This document shows, in pieces, positions 1 through 7,134 of a stretch of 38,275 nt of DNA. Origin of the DNA: Lachnospiraceae bacterium (GTDB lineage: Bacteria; Bacillota; Clostridia; Lachnospirales; Lachnospiraceae); the NCBI GenBank assembly GCA_017412055.1, contig JAFQOW010000003.1, positions 1 through 38,275 of the forward strand, given 5' to 3'. The stretch's first letter is position 1, and each line of letters begins with the position of its first letter. Made by a program: the position numbers and the translations under genes. The notes below the pieces were generated by a model. The model was not told the origin of the DNA, did not search any database, and saw only the letters and a list, made by a program, of their open reading frames with translations.

Positions 1-10
1 GTATCGTTTT

Positions 11-289
11 ATGTATAAATATGTGTGGGAAACACCAGAAGAGGTTATTATAGTTGTAGCTGAGCATACAAAAAAATTGAGAAAACGATTGAAGATATCG
101 AGACAAAAGTTAAGCGAACTATCAGGGGTTAGCTACGGTTCTATCAAAAGATTTGAAGAAACTGGAAATATTAGTTTATTGTCATTAACTAAGATAGCTA
201 AGGCATTGGATGTCACGGAAGACATTAAAAATATATTTGCGGAAGTACCGTATAATTCTATACAGGAGGTAATTAATGAGCAAAAGTGA
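11..289 (+). CDS. HipB-like HTH (Xre family) antitoxin/repressor
   Basis: This 92-residue protein is a predicted cytoplasmic DNA-binding antitoxin paired with the HipA-like kinase that follows. Residues about 20-70 form an Xre-type helix-turn-helix: a basic helix (KKLRKRLKISRQKLSELSG) and a recognition stretch (VSYGSIKRFEETG), then the SLLSLTKIAKALDV segment usual in this family. The gene overlaps the next by 14 nt, which is typical of translationally coupled antitoxin-toxin operons. In such modules the antitoxin normally represses the shared promoter and sequesters the kinase; that role is inferred here. Only 10 nt lie upstream in the window, so the promoter and ribosome binding site are not visible, and the true start could be slightly upstream. 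The family assignment is firm, the antitoxin role less so. Confidence 0.82.
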   Translation: MYKYVWETPEEVIIVVAEHTKKLRKRLKISRQKLSELSGVSYGSIKRFEETGNISLLSLTKIAKALDVTEDIKNIFAEVPYNSIQEVINEQK

Positions 290-1421
290 TTTGTGTTTAG
301 GATTAACTTCATTGAAGGTGAGATATAAGGATGAGCTTGTGGGCGTGTTGGCACTTGCTGATAATAAAAAGGTGGCATTTGCCTATGATGACCAGTGGCT
401 TGAACAGGGTTTTTCTATTAGTCCATTTTCTTTGCCATTAGAAAAGAAGGTGTTTGTGCCATCTAATTATAATTTTGAGGGTCTATTTGGTATATTTGCA
501 GATAGTCTACCAGATGCTTGGGGACGACTTTTGGTTGACAGGATGCTACAAGAACATAGATTGGGTAGTGATGTGACAGTTTTAGATAGATTGGCATTAG
601 TTGGCAAAAATGGCATGGGTGCATTGGAATATGAACCAAATTATGAATTTGGAAGTATAAAGCTGACAGATGACCTAGATTATCTATCTAAGGAATGTAG
701 AAAGATACTTTGCACAGAATATTCAAAGGACTTGGATATGCTTTATAGAATGGGTGGTAGTAGTGGTGGTGCAAGACCAAAGATACTGACGGCTATAGGT
801 GATGAAGATTGGATAATAAAATTTCCTTCTCATATGGATTCGAAGGATATAGGCAAACAAGAATATGAGTATTCAAAGTGTGCCAGAAAATGTGGAATTC
901 CTATGACAGAAACTAGATTATTTCAATCGGATTTTTGTGAAGGATATTTTGGAACAGTACGTTTTGACAGGATTGTTAAAGATGGTCAGAAAATTAAAGT
1001 GCATATGGCTACTGCAGCTGCATTGTTAGAAGCGGATTTTCGTGCACCTTGTATGGATTATCATACACTTATGAAATTGACTAAGATTCTTACAAAAGAT
1101 AATAAGATAGAGGTGGAAAGTATGTTTCGTAGAATGTGCTTTAATGTATTTGCGCATAATAGAGACGACCATGCGAAGAATTTTTCGTTTCTATATGATG
1201 AGGCGTCGGCGGAGTGGCAGCTTAGTCCTGCTTATGATTTGACATATAGTAATACGTATTATGGAGAACATACTACTTCTGTGGATGGTAATGGTGCAAA
1301 TCCTGGTGAAAAGGAGCTTGTTAAGGTAGGTATGCAAGCAGGGATGAAGAAACAGAGGTGTGTGGATATAATAGAAGAGATACGCGACATTATTTGTGAG
1401 GCTCCTCTAGTTAGACATTAA
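276..1421 (+). CDS. HipA-like serine/threonine kinase toxin
   Basis: This is a 381-residue HipA-family kinase. E. coli HipA phosphorylates glutamyl-tRNA synthetase; the target here is unknown. An N-terminal HipA_N-like region (about 15-115, including FADSLPDAWGRLLVDRML) precedes the kinase core. The core shows a Gly/Ser-rich phosphate loop GGSSGGARPK (160-169), a likely ATP-binding Lys in WIIKFPS (K182), the catalytic loop HNRDDHAKNFSF (D297, N302) and the Mg-binding AYDLT (D321), so all key residues are present. It is shorter than E. coli HipA (about 440 residues) and ends soon after the helix IIEEIRDII, so a modest C-terminal shortening is possible. It overlaps the HTH gene upstream and faces the TspO gene across a hairpin. 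Confidence 0.85.
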   Translation: MSKSDLCLGLTSLKVRYKDELVGVLALADNKKVAFAYDDQWLEQGFSISPFSLPLEKKVFVPSNYNFEGLFGIFADSLPDAWGRLLVDRMLQEHRLGSDVTVLDRLALVGKNGMGALEYEPNYEFGSIKLTDDLDYLSKECRKILCTEYSKDLDMLYRMGGSSGGARPKILTAIGDEDWIIKFPSHMDSKDIGKQEYEYSKCARKCGIPMTETRLFQSDFCEGYFGTVRFDRIVKDGQKIKVHMATAAALLEADFRAPCMDYHTLMKLTKILTKDNKIEVESMFRRMCFNVFAHNRDDHAKNFSFLYDEASAEWQLSPAYDLTYSNTYYGEHTTSVDGNGANPGEKELVKVGMQAGMKKQRCVDIIEEIRDIICEAPLVRH

Positions 1422-1451
1422 AATCAGAAAATGTATCTCAAAATAATAAAA

Positions 1452-1471
1452 TATTTGACGCGCGTCAAATA
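1452..1471. repeat. 20-bp perfect palindrome
   Basis: The half-site TATTTGACGC is followed directly by its exact reverse complement with no loop. It lies 30 nt after the hipA-like stop codon and before the next hairpin. It could be a protein-binding operator or the stem of a second weak terminator. An A-run follows on the plus strand, which does not favour plus-strand termination. Confidence 0.6.
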
Positions 1472-1496
1472 AAAAACGTTTAATACAAAAACATTT

Positions 1497-1517
1497 CCCC
1501 TCCTAGATTAGGAGGGG
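1497..1517. terminator. Bidirectional terminator between hipA-like and tspO genes
   Basis: A perfect 9-bp stem (CCCCTCCTA / TAGGAGGGG) has a 3-nt loop. AT-rich tails on both sides give AATAATTT on the plus strand and AAATGTTTTT on the minus strand. The position between two convergent genes fits a shared terminator. Confidence 0.75.
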
Positions 1518-1527
1518 AATAATTTAA

Positions 1528-2013
1528 CTAACTATTTAAAACCCATATTCCCAAGTTCAAATAAGCAGCAAATGTAATCCACAGTAAATATGGAATGTTT
1601 AAATACGCAGCAACTCTAGAAATTCCATAGAATTGTCTTATCATAACAAATACAAGAATCCATAATAAAATAATCCATGCAAATGAGAATAAATACCACT
1701 CAAAATTGAAGAAAAATATGGACCAAAGGAAATTAACCGCTAGCTGATATGTATATACAGCAAGAGCCTTTGCTTTCGTGAAAGGGGCTGCATTGCCTTT
1801 TGTAACTAAGTAAGCTGAAATGCCCATAAGAGTGTAAAGAATAGTCCACACAACTGGGAATAGCCAACCTGGTGGCGATAAAGGTGGCTTATCAAGTGCG
1901 TTAAAGGTGGACATACTTTCCCGTGTCAATAAAGCAGCAAGACCACCTACGAGAAGTGGAGTAGCGATGAATTTTAAAAGGGACTTTAAGTTGGTGAAAT
2001 TAAAAGTGTGCAT
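1528..2013 (-). CDS. tspO: TspO/MBR family membrane protein
   Basis: This 161-residue protein is very hydrophobic and has five predicted membrane helices, the size and topology of TspO/translocator-protein family members, which bind porphyrins and related ligands. Family hallmarks are KPPLSPPGWLFPVVWTILY (about 42-60), the aromatic segment around QLAVNFLWSIFFF, and the C-terminal PYLLWITFAAYLN. The start is supported by a perfect AGGAGGT ribosome binding site about 9 nt upstream. It is a single-gene unit between a toxin-antitoxin-like pair and a defence-like pair, convergent with the first and divergent from the second. No heme or tetrapyrrole gene lies nearby, so the ligand cannot be inferred. 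Confidence 0.9.
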   Translation of the reverse strand: MHTFNFTNLKSLLKFIATPLLVGGLAALLTRESMSTFNALDKPPLSPPGWLFPVVWTILYTLMGISAYLVTKGNAAPFTKAKALAVYTYQLAVNFLWSIFFFNFEWYLFSFAWIILLWILVFVMIRQFYGISRVAAYLNIPYLLWITFAAYLNLGIWVLNS

Positions 2014-2105
2014 GATGTTATACCTCCTAGGATAGTATATGTGAGGAGGGTGGAGGAAAATGACTTAATTCTGATATATAGATATAATTTGAGAGTATAT
2101 TTTAC

Positions 2106-2134
2106 TTGCAATAAGTATAAAATAGTTATATAAT
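2106..2134 (+). promoter_or_regulatory. Sigma-A promoter of the ATPase/Toprim pair
   Basis: The -35 TTGCAA (2106-2111), a 17-nt spacer and a perfect -10 TATAAT (2129-2134) lie about 64 nt before the ATPase start. The leader also holds TGTAACAA twice (2139-2146 and 2162-2169), and an inverted repeat TTTTGT-A-ACAAAA (2159-2171) overlaps the second copy; these could be operator half-sites. Confidence 0.75.
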
Positions 2135-2197
2135 TCAATGTAACAATAAAAAAATACATTTTGTAACAAAATAAGAAAAATTCGTGAGGGAATAAAG

Positions 2198-3517
2198 ATG
2201 GATAGAATGATATATTTATTAAATGTAAGTGTTTCGGGAGTAAAATGTATTGAAGATGAGATACGACTTAATTTTTATAAAAAAACTATAGATAAGGATT
2301 TTAATCCTGATTCGTATAGAATCAAGGCTATTTATGGTGAAAATGGTGCAGGAAAGTCCGCTATAATTACAGGGATAAAGATTTTTTATGATTATATAGT
2401 TGGTGGAAATTATTTGAATGAGACAAAAAATCAAAAATTTTTAGCTGAAATTATAAATAAAAAAACTAAAAAGTTTACAATCGCATTTGAGTATTTAGTT
2501 AATTTAAGTGATGATAATTTGGTATATAGATATACTTTGGAAATCGGACTAAATGAAAATAATATGTTTGTTGTTAACTCTGAAACGTTGAGCTATAAGA
2601 ATGGAAATTATCCTAATAACAATTATAGCAATATATATGAAAGCAAGAATGGCGAGTTGACAAATATTTCCTGTGAAGGCAATGTAGGAGATATAAAAAA
2701 GAAGACAGCTAATCTTTTATCAACGAATTCATTTGCATATTTATATATTATGAGGTTTACTAAAGAACAAAATACAGATAATAGTTTATTGGCACATATT
2801 ATGTTATTTATAATATTTGCAGCGACATTTAAGATTTATATGGCTGAAGAAGATCAGCATGAATTATATTTTATGAGAAAAAATATTAAGGAAAGAAATA
2901 TTAATAATGAAACATTTGGTGTTGATTTTGAAGAATATATAAATGAGCTAGATAAGATATCGGGCGTCAATGAAAAATATATACGAAAAGAAGATTACGC
3001 AGAATATAGGTCTAAGATAGGGCGATTGACAGAATTTATCAAATTATTTAAACGTGACTTGGTTTCAATTGATATAGATAAAAAAGATAATGGTGATGTT
3101 TATGTTTGTGATTTGAACTTAAATTATGGTGATTATTTGGTAAATAAAGAATTTGAGAGTACAGGAATAAAGAAGCTTATTCGATTATTTGACTGTTTTG
3201 ATGCAGCTAGTGGTATAGGTATTGTATTTATAGATGAATTGGACTCTAATCTTAATGATGTATATTTATGTAAAATTATTGAATATTTTATGTATTATGG
3301 TAGAGGACAATTATGTTTTACAACACATAATTTAGATCCTATGTCTGTTTTAAAAGAAAATAAGAATTCAATAGAGTTCTTATCAAGTGATAACCATTTG
3401 GTATCATGGGTAACTCGCGGAAATGCTTCGCCAGAGAATTGTTATAAAAATGGCATGATAGAAAATTCTCCATTTAATATTGAGGCATCGGATTTTGTTG
3501 GGATTTTAGGAGAGTAG
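2198..3517 (+). CDS. AAA/ABC-type (RecF/SMC-like) ATPase of a two-gene defence-like module
   Basis: This 439-residue protein belongs to the AAA_15/AAA_21 group of ABC-like ATPases that power RloA, PARIS AriA, Septu and OLD-type defence proteins. Visible motifs are Walker A GENGAGKS (47-54), a signature-like ESTGIKK (320-326), Walker B GIVFIDELDS (D346/E347) and the switch histidine FTTHN (H377). The middle section (about 200-320) is charged and helical, as expected for the dimer or coiled region. The start follows GAGGG with 7-nt spacing. Five nucleotides separate its stop from the next ORF, so the two are co-transcribed. The role in phage defence is inferred from the architecture; a DNA-repair or housekeeping role is less likely given the partner gene and its neighbours. 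Confidence 0.8.
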   Translation: MDRMIYLLNVSVSGVKCIEDEIRLNFYKKTIDKDFNPDSYRIKAIYGENGAGKSAIITGIKIFYDYIVGGNYLNETKNQKFLAEIINKKTKKFTIAFEYLVNLSDDNLVYRYTLEIGLNENNMFVVNSETLSYKNGNYPNNNYSNIYESKNGELTNISCEGNVGDIKKKTANLLSTNSFAYLYIMRFTKEQNTDNSLLAHIMLFIIFAATFKIYMAEEDQHELYFMRKNIKERNINNETFGVDFEEYINELDKISGVNEKYIRKEDYAEYRSKIGRLTEFIKLFKRDLVSIDIDKKDNGDVYVCDLNLNYGDYLVNKEFESTGIKKLIRLFDCFDAASGIGIVFIDELDSNLNDVYLCKIIEYFMYYGRGQLCFTTHNLDPMSVLKENKNSIEFLSSDNHLVSWVTRGNASPENCYKNGMIENSPFNIEASDFVGILGE

Positions 3518-3522
3518 ATTGA

Positions 3523-4041
3523 ATGGCAGTACAAATGATATTTTGTGTAGAAACGAATAAGAAGGCAAATACAGATAGCATTTATATTACAGAAACAATA
3601 AACAGGTTTTATGAGCAAACTAACAAAATTAGTAGAAAATTTATTTATTTAGGTTCAAAATCAAAATATAATGATAAAGAAACTATAAAGCAGATTGCAA
3701 GCTGGACAAAAGATTTTACAATTGGTGAAACTAAGGTTGTTTATTTTATTGACACTGATATGTATGAGAGAAATCCAGAGCATAAAAAACAGTTCGATGA
3801 TATAAAAGTTTTTTGCGATGCAAATGATTATGGCTTCGTGTGGTTCTGTCATGATGTAGAGGAAGTATATCTTGGAAGAACAATTGAAGATAGCAAGAAG
3901 GTTTCAGAAGCGGGTAATTTCAGAAAGAAGAAAATGATTAGTGCGATGACAATTAGTAATTTGTCTAGTGATGTGATTAGAAAGAATGCTAGTAATATTT
4001 TGAATGTGCTTGATGAACATTTTGAGAGGAAGAAAGGGTAA
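3523..4041 (+). CDS. Small RloB/Toprim-like putative effector nuclease
   Basis: This 172-residue protein is unlike common housekeeping families. Its pattern matches a minimal Toprim/RloB fold: a strand followed by an acidic residue (IFCVETNKKAN, E10), a strand ending in a DxD (VVYFIDTDMY, D77 and D79), and a later FVWFCHDVEEVYLG segment (about 105-118). The last occupies the place of the FExWL-type motif seen in RloB proteins. Toprim effectors in PARIS (AriB) and OLD systems cleave nucleic acid after release by the ATPase partner. This protein is shorter than AriB (about 300) and somewhat shorter than typical RloB (about 200). It sits 5 nt after the ATPase, and the hairpin about 125 nt downstream probably ends the unit. 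The nuclease function is an inference from E...DxD spacing. Confidence 0.55.
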   Translation: MAVQMIFCVETNKKANTDSIYITETINRFYEQTNKISRKFIYLGSKSKYNDKETIKQIASWTKDFTIGETKVVYFIDTDMYERNPEHKKQFDDIKVFCDANDYGFVWFCHDVEEVYLGRTIEDSKKVSEAGNFRKKKMISAMTISNLSSDVIRKNASNILNVLDEHFERKKG

Positions 4042-4054
4042 AGGAGCTGCATAA

Positions 4055-4150
4055 GATAAAATAGAAAGAGATGTTATTTTTGAATGTGTGAACCGAGTAG
4101 ATAGGAGCAAAGTTGTTGTGGTATTTGCAGATAGATTGACTTACAATTAA
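4055..4150 (+). pseudogene. Start-less coding remnant of unknown origin
   Basis: A stretch of 31 codons lies between two in-frame stops with no plausible start. It translates to a protein-like sequence (for example FECVNRVDRSKVVVVFADRL). The alternation of a hydrophobic strand with DRS and a final polar tail vaguely recalls the C-terminus of large serine recombinases, which would mark a decayed mobile element beside the defence pair. This is a weak reading; the stretch may be chance. The remaining bases up to 4165 show nothing recognisable. Confidence 0.25.
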
Positions 4151-4165
4151 ATAAATTAGTAATCG

Positions 4166-4208
4166 AAAGATAATAAGTAAAAATAGTGATAGCTTACTTA
4201 TTATCTTT
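4166..4208 (+). terminator. Strong terminator after the ATPase/Toprim pair
   Basis: A perfect 15-bp AT-rich stem (AAAGATAATAAGTAA and its complement at 4194-4208) with a 13-nt loop is followed by TTATTATTAT. It separates the defence-like unit from the acyltransferase operon. Confidence 0.72.
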
Positions 4209-4255
4209 TATTATTATACTATGAGTTATACGAGTAGTGATCAATATATAAACTA

Positions 4256-4284
4256 TTGCCTAATAAATGAATTTTTGATATAGT
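4256..4284 (+). promoter_or_regulatory. Sigma-A promoter of the MBOAT operon
   Basis: The -35 TTGCCT (4256-4261), a 17-nt spacer and the -10 TATAGT (4279-4284) lie 36 nt before the MBOAT start codon. AAGGAAG just upstream of ATG is the ribosome binding site. Confidence 0.7.
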
Positions 4285-4319
4285 GTTTAGGAATTTTATC
4301 AAAAAAGGAAGTAGATATT

Positions 4320-5756
4320 ATGGTTTTTAGTAATGCAGTATTTTTATTCATTTTTTTACCTATAGTAATACTCGGATATTATCTATTAAGAGGTAGAGTT
4401 AGAAATTATTGGTTGTTATTAGTAAGTATTATTTTCTATGCATGGAATAAACCTTCGTTCACAATTATTCTATTAGGAAGCATTTGTTTGAACTATGTAG
4501 GTGCATTTTGTATAGAGTTATTAAAAAAAGAATTTTATAAGAAAATTGCTTTGTTTCTTACTGTAGCTGGTAATTTAGGTTTATTATTTTACTTTAAATA
4601 TTTTAATTTTGCAGTAGAAACATTTAACAAGATATTTGATAAAAATGTTCAGTTTGCTAAGGTTATTTTACCAATAGGTATATCATTTTTTACATTCCAA
4701 GGTTTATCATATGTGGTAGATGTATACCGTAAAGATGTTCCAGTGCAGAAGAATATATTTAAATTGGCGATGTATATTAGTTTGTTTCCGCAGTTAGTTG
4801 CGGGACCTATCGTTAGATATAAAGATGTTGCTGCAGAAATTGATAATAGAAAGGTGACATTGGATGATTTCACGCATGGTATTCAGAGATTTATCGTGGG
4901 TTTATTCAAAAAGATAATTATAGCAGACACAATGGCTATTATTGCTAATGCTATGTTTGATAGAGACCCGATATTGAATTCTGTATCGATGGCATGGTTG
5001 GGAATAATAGCATATTCATTACAGATATTTTTTGATTTTTCAGGTTATAGTGATATGGCAATTGGATTAGGAAGAATGTTTGGATTTCATTTCCTTGAGA
5101 ATTTTAATTATCCATATATTTCAAAGAGTATAACAGAGTTTTGGAGAAGATGGCATATATCTCTGTCTTCGTTCTTTAGAGATTATGTATATATTCCATT
5201 AGGCGGAAATAGAAAGAGAGTATATTTAAACGTAGCGATTGTTTTCTTGCTGACAGGAATATGGCATGGTGCTGCATTTACGTTTATTGCATGGGGAATA
5301 TGGCATGGATTTTTTAATTTTATTGAAAAATTTATAAGGTCACATTCGAAGAAAAAGATGGATGAATCAAAAGAGATTAATGTTAAGTATATATTAGTTT
5401 CTATTATTCAGAGAGTATATACCTTAAGTGTTGTTTTGATTGGATGGATAATGTTTAGAGCAATTGGTTTAAAACATGCCTTTAAGTATATTTTATCAAT
5501 GTTTGGCTTACATAATCCAGAAGTTTCAGTATATAATGTCAGATTATATCTTGATAAATGGACATTTCCTATTATGGTAATGGGTATCCTTATGAGTACG
5601 CCGCTTTTAAAGAAAGTGTATGAATTTATAAAATCAAAAATACATGAGAATTTTTTAATTCTAATTAAATATATTGTTTTGATTGCAATGTTAATGTTAT
5701 GTGTATTACAGGTTGCATCTAATACATATTCGGCATTTATTTATTTTCAATTTTAG
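4320..5756 (+). CDS. MBOAT family O-acyltransferase (AlgI/DltB-like)
   Basis: This 478-residue polytopic membrane protein belongs to the membrane-bound O-acyltransferase family that passes acyl groups across the membrane onto extracellular polymers (AlgI for alginate, DltB for teichoic acid, PatA for peptidoglycan). It shows about ten hydrophobic helices, the family segment LPIGISFFTFQGLSYVVDVY (about 118-136), TEFWRRWHISLSSFFRDYVY (H279) and the GIWHGA motif with the putative catalytic H316, plus a second WHG at H329. The absence of dltA/dltC genes and the presence of a DHHW/AlgX-like partner 15 nt downstream favour an AlgI/PatA-type acetylation system over D-alanylation. The polymer target is probably the glycan encoded downstream; that link is inferred. 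Confidence 0.9.
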   Translation: MVFSNAVFLFIFLPIVILGYYLLRGRVRNYWLLLVSIIFYAWNKPSFTIILLGSICLNYVGAFCIELLKKEFYKKIALFLTVAGNLGLLFYFKYFNFAVETFNKIFDKNVQFAKVILPIGISFFTFQGLSYVVDVYRKDVPVQKNIFKLAMYISLFPQLVAGPIVRYKDVAAEIDNRKVTLDDFTHGIQRFIVGLFKKIIIADTMAIIANAMFDRDPILNSVSMAWLGIIAYSLQIFFDFSGYSDMAIGLGRMFGFHFLENFNYPYISKSITEFWRRWHISLSSFFRDYVYIPLGGNRKRVYLNVAIVFLLTGIWHGAAFTFIAWGIWHGFFNFIEKFIRSHSKKKMDESKEINVKYILVSIIQRVYTLSVVLIGWIMFRAIGLKHAFKYILSMFGLHNPEVSVYNVRLYLDKWTFPIMVMGILMSTPLLKKVYEFIKSKIHENFLILIKYIVLIAMLMLCVLQVASNTYSAFIYFQF

Positions 5757-5771
5757 AGGAGGATGTGAATA

Positions 5772-6899
5772 ATGGTAAAAAAGATTTATAATATATTATT
5801 TATTGTTATTTTTATGGCTATTATTACATTGCCGTTAATAAAAGCTAATTGGACAAGTGGTGGAATATCTGAGGATGAAAATAGATATCTTGCAGAAGCA
5901 CCAAAGTTAATTACAGATGGAAGGTTCAATGATAAGTTTACGGCTGAAGTTGAAACTTGGTTTATGGATCATATGGGGTATAGAAAACATATGATAGGTA
6001 TTAATGCACTAATGCATTATACTTTGTTTGATAGAATACAGGATGGCACAGATTATCATTTAGGCAAAAATGGTGAACTTAATTATGCAACAGATGAGAT
6101 GATATTAGATTATGCGCATTTGAATTTAAGAAAAGATGAAGAAATTGAAAAAATTGGTAAGAGTTATCAAATAGTTAGTGATTGGTTAATGGAACAAGAA
6201 ATACAGTTTTATTATATGCAATGTTGGGATAAACATTCGATTTATCCAGAACAGTTTATGACATCTGTAAATCAAATAGGTAATGTGTCAAAAACTGATC
6301 AAATTATTACATATTTGAGAGATAAAACTACGGTAAATGTAATATCCTTTAAAGAAGTATTACTAGATAGTAAAAATAAATATGAAGTGTATAGTAATTG
6401 GGGTGATCCATCACATTGGAGTCCAAGGGGAGCTGTTATTGGCTATAAATACATGATGGATATAATTAATAAAGATAATAATAATGTATATAAGGTGTTA
6501 TCAGATGATGATTACAATATAAATATTGTAGACCAGGGGACTACATTGAATAACGTAATACATGAAAAAGACATGTTGGAACAGTTTGAGATTAGGGAAA
6601 AACATTCAAAACGAGTGGAAACGTTTGAAGATACTAGGTGCGGGATATGGATTAATGAGAATGTGGATAATAGAGATACATTGTTGTTGATGTGTGATAG
6701 TTATTTTGGTGATTATATTGTTCCAGAAATAGCGGAAAGTTTCTATAAGGTGGTTTTGATCTGGGCAGATTATGGTGAACATATGCCATATTATGTTAAA
6801 AGATATCAGCCAGATATGGTTATTTTTGAATGTGCAGAGAGAGCTGATAGAAGTCATATGATAGAAACCGTAGCAAACAAAATTATAGGGACACGTTAA
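5772..6899 (+). CDS. DHHW/AlgX-AlgJ-like SGNH-type acyl-transfer partner
   Basis: This 375-residue protein has one N-terminal membrane segment (about 5-23) that would anchor an extracytoplasmic domain. It resembles DHHW-family and AlgX/AlgJ-like proteins that take acyl groups from an MBOAT partner and place them on a polysaccharide. The signatures are the N-terminal SEDENRYLAEAPK segment, MDHMGYR (about 65-71), the Asp-His pair in WGDPSHWSPRGA (D212 and H215), and the putative nucleophile in LLLMCDSYFGDY (S310). These match the split SGNH triad order of AlgX/AlgJ relatives. Strong AGAGGAGG upstream and tight coupling to the MBOAT gene support a two-protein acylation machine. Substrate and acyl group cannot be read from sequence. 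Confidence 0.75.
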   Translation: MVKKIYNILFIVIFMAIITLPLIKANWTSGGISEDENRYLAEAPKLITDGRFNDKFTAEVETWFMDHMGYRKHMIGINALMHYTLFDRIQDGTDYHLGKNGELNYATDEMILDYAHLNLRKDEEIEKIGKSYQIVSDWLMEQEIQFYYMQCWDKHSIYPEQFMTSVNQIGNVSKTDQIITYLRDKTTVNVISFKEVLLDSKNKYEVYSNWGDPSHWSPRGAVIGYKYMMDIINKDNNNVYKVLSDDDYNINIVDQGTTLNNVIHEKDMLEQFEIREKHSKRVETFEDTRCGIWINENVDNRDTLLLMCDSYFGDYIVPEIAESFYKVVLIWADYGEHMPYYVKRYQPDMVIFECAERADRSHMIETVANKIIGTR

Positions 6900-6955
6900 T
6901 AGTTAAGTGCATACGCTATTAGTGTGAGAAATTTATTAAATATATGGTGATATAC

Positions 6956-6989
6956 AAATATCTCTTCTAATTTTTTAGGAGAGATATTT
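6956..6989 (+). terminator. Hairpin terminator after the acylation pair
   Basis: A 15-bp stem with one G-U pair (AAATATCTCTTCTAA / TTAGGAGAGATATTT) has a 4-T loop. The downstream T-run is short, so termination may be partial. The remaining bases to 7134 are AT-rich; TTGTAG (7069-7074) and TAAACT (7092-7097) are a possible weak promoter for the next gene. Confidence 0.6.
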
Positions 6990-7134
6990 TGATGTATATA
7001 TGATTTTTTGTAAAGTTGTTTGATGAGGTCAAACATGCTATAAGTAGTGATTTTTGTGTATACTTGTAGTTATTATAATTTTGTGATAAACTTTTTTGTG
7101 TATTGTATTTTTATTTACATAAGAAAGGATATAT

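Noticed and set aside
4320-6899. dlt D-alanylation operon
   Set aside because: dltA and dltC are absent, and the partner is DHHW/AlgX-like rather than a clear DltD.
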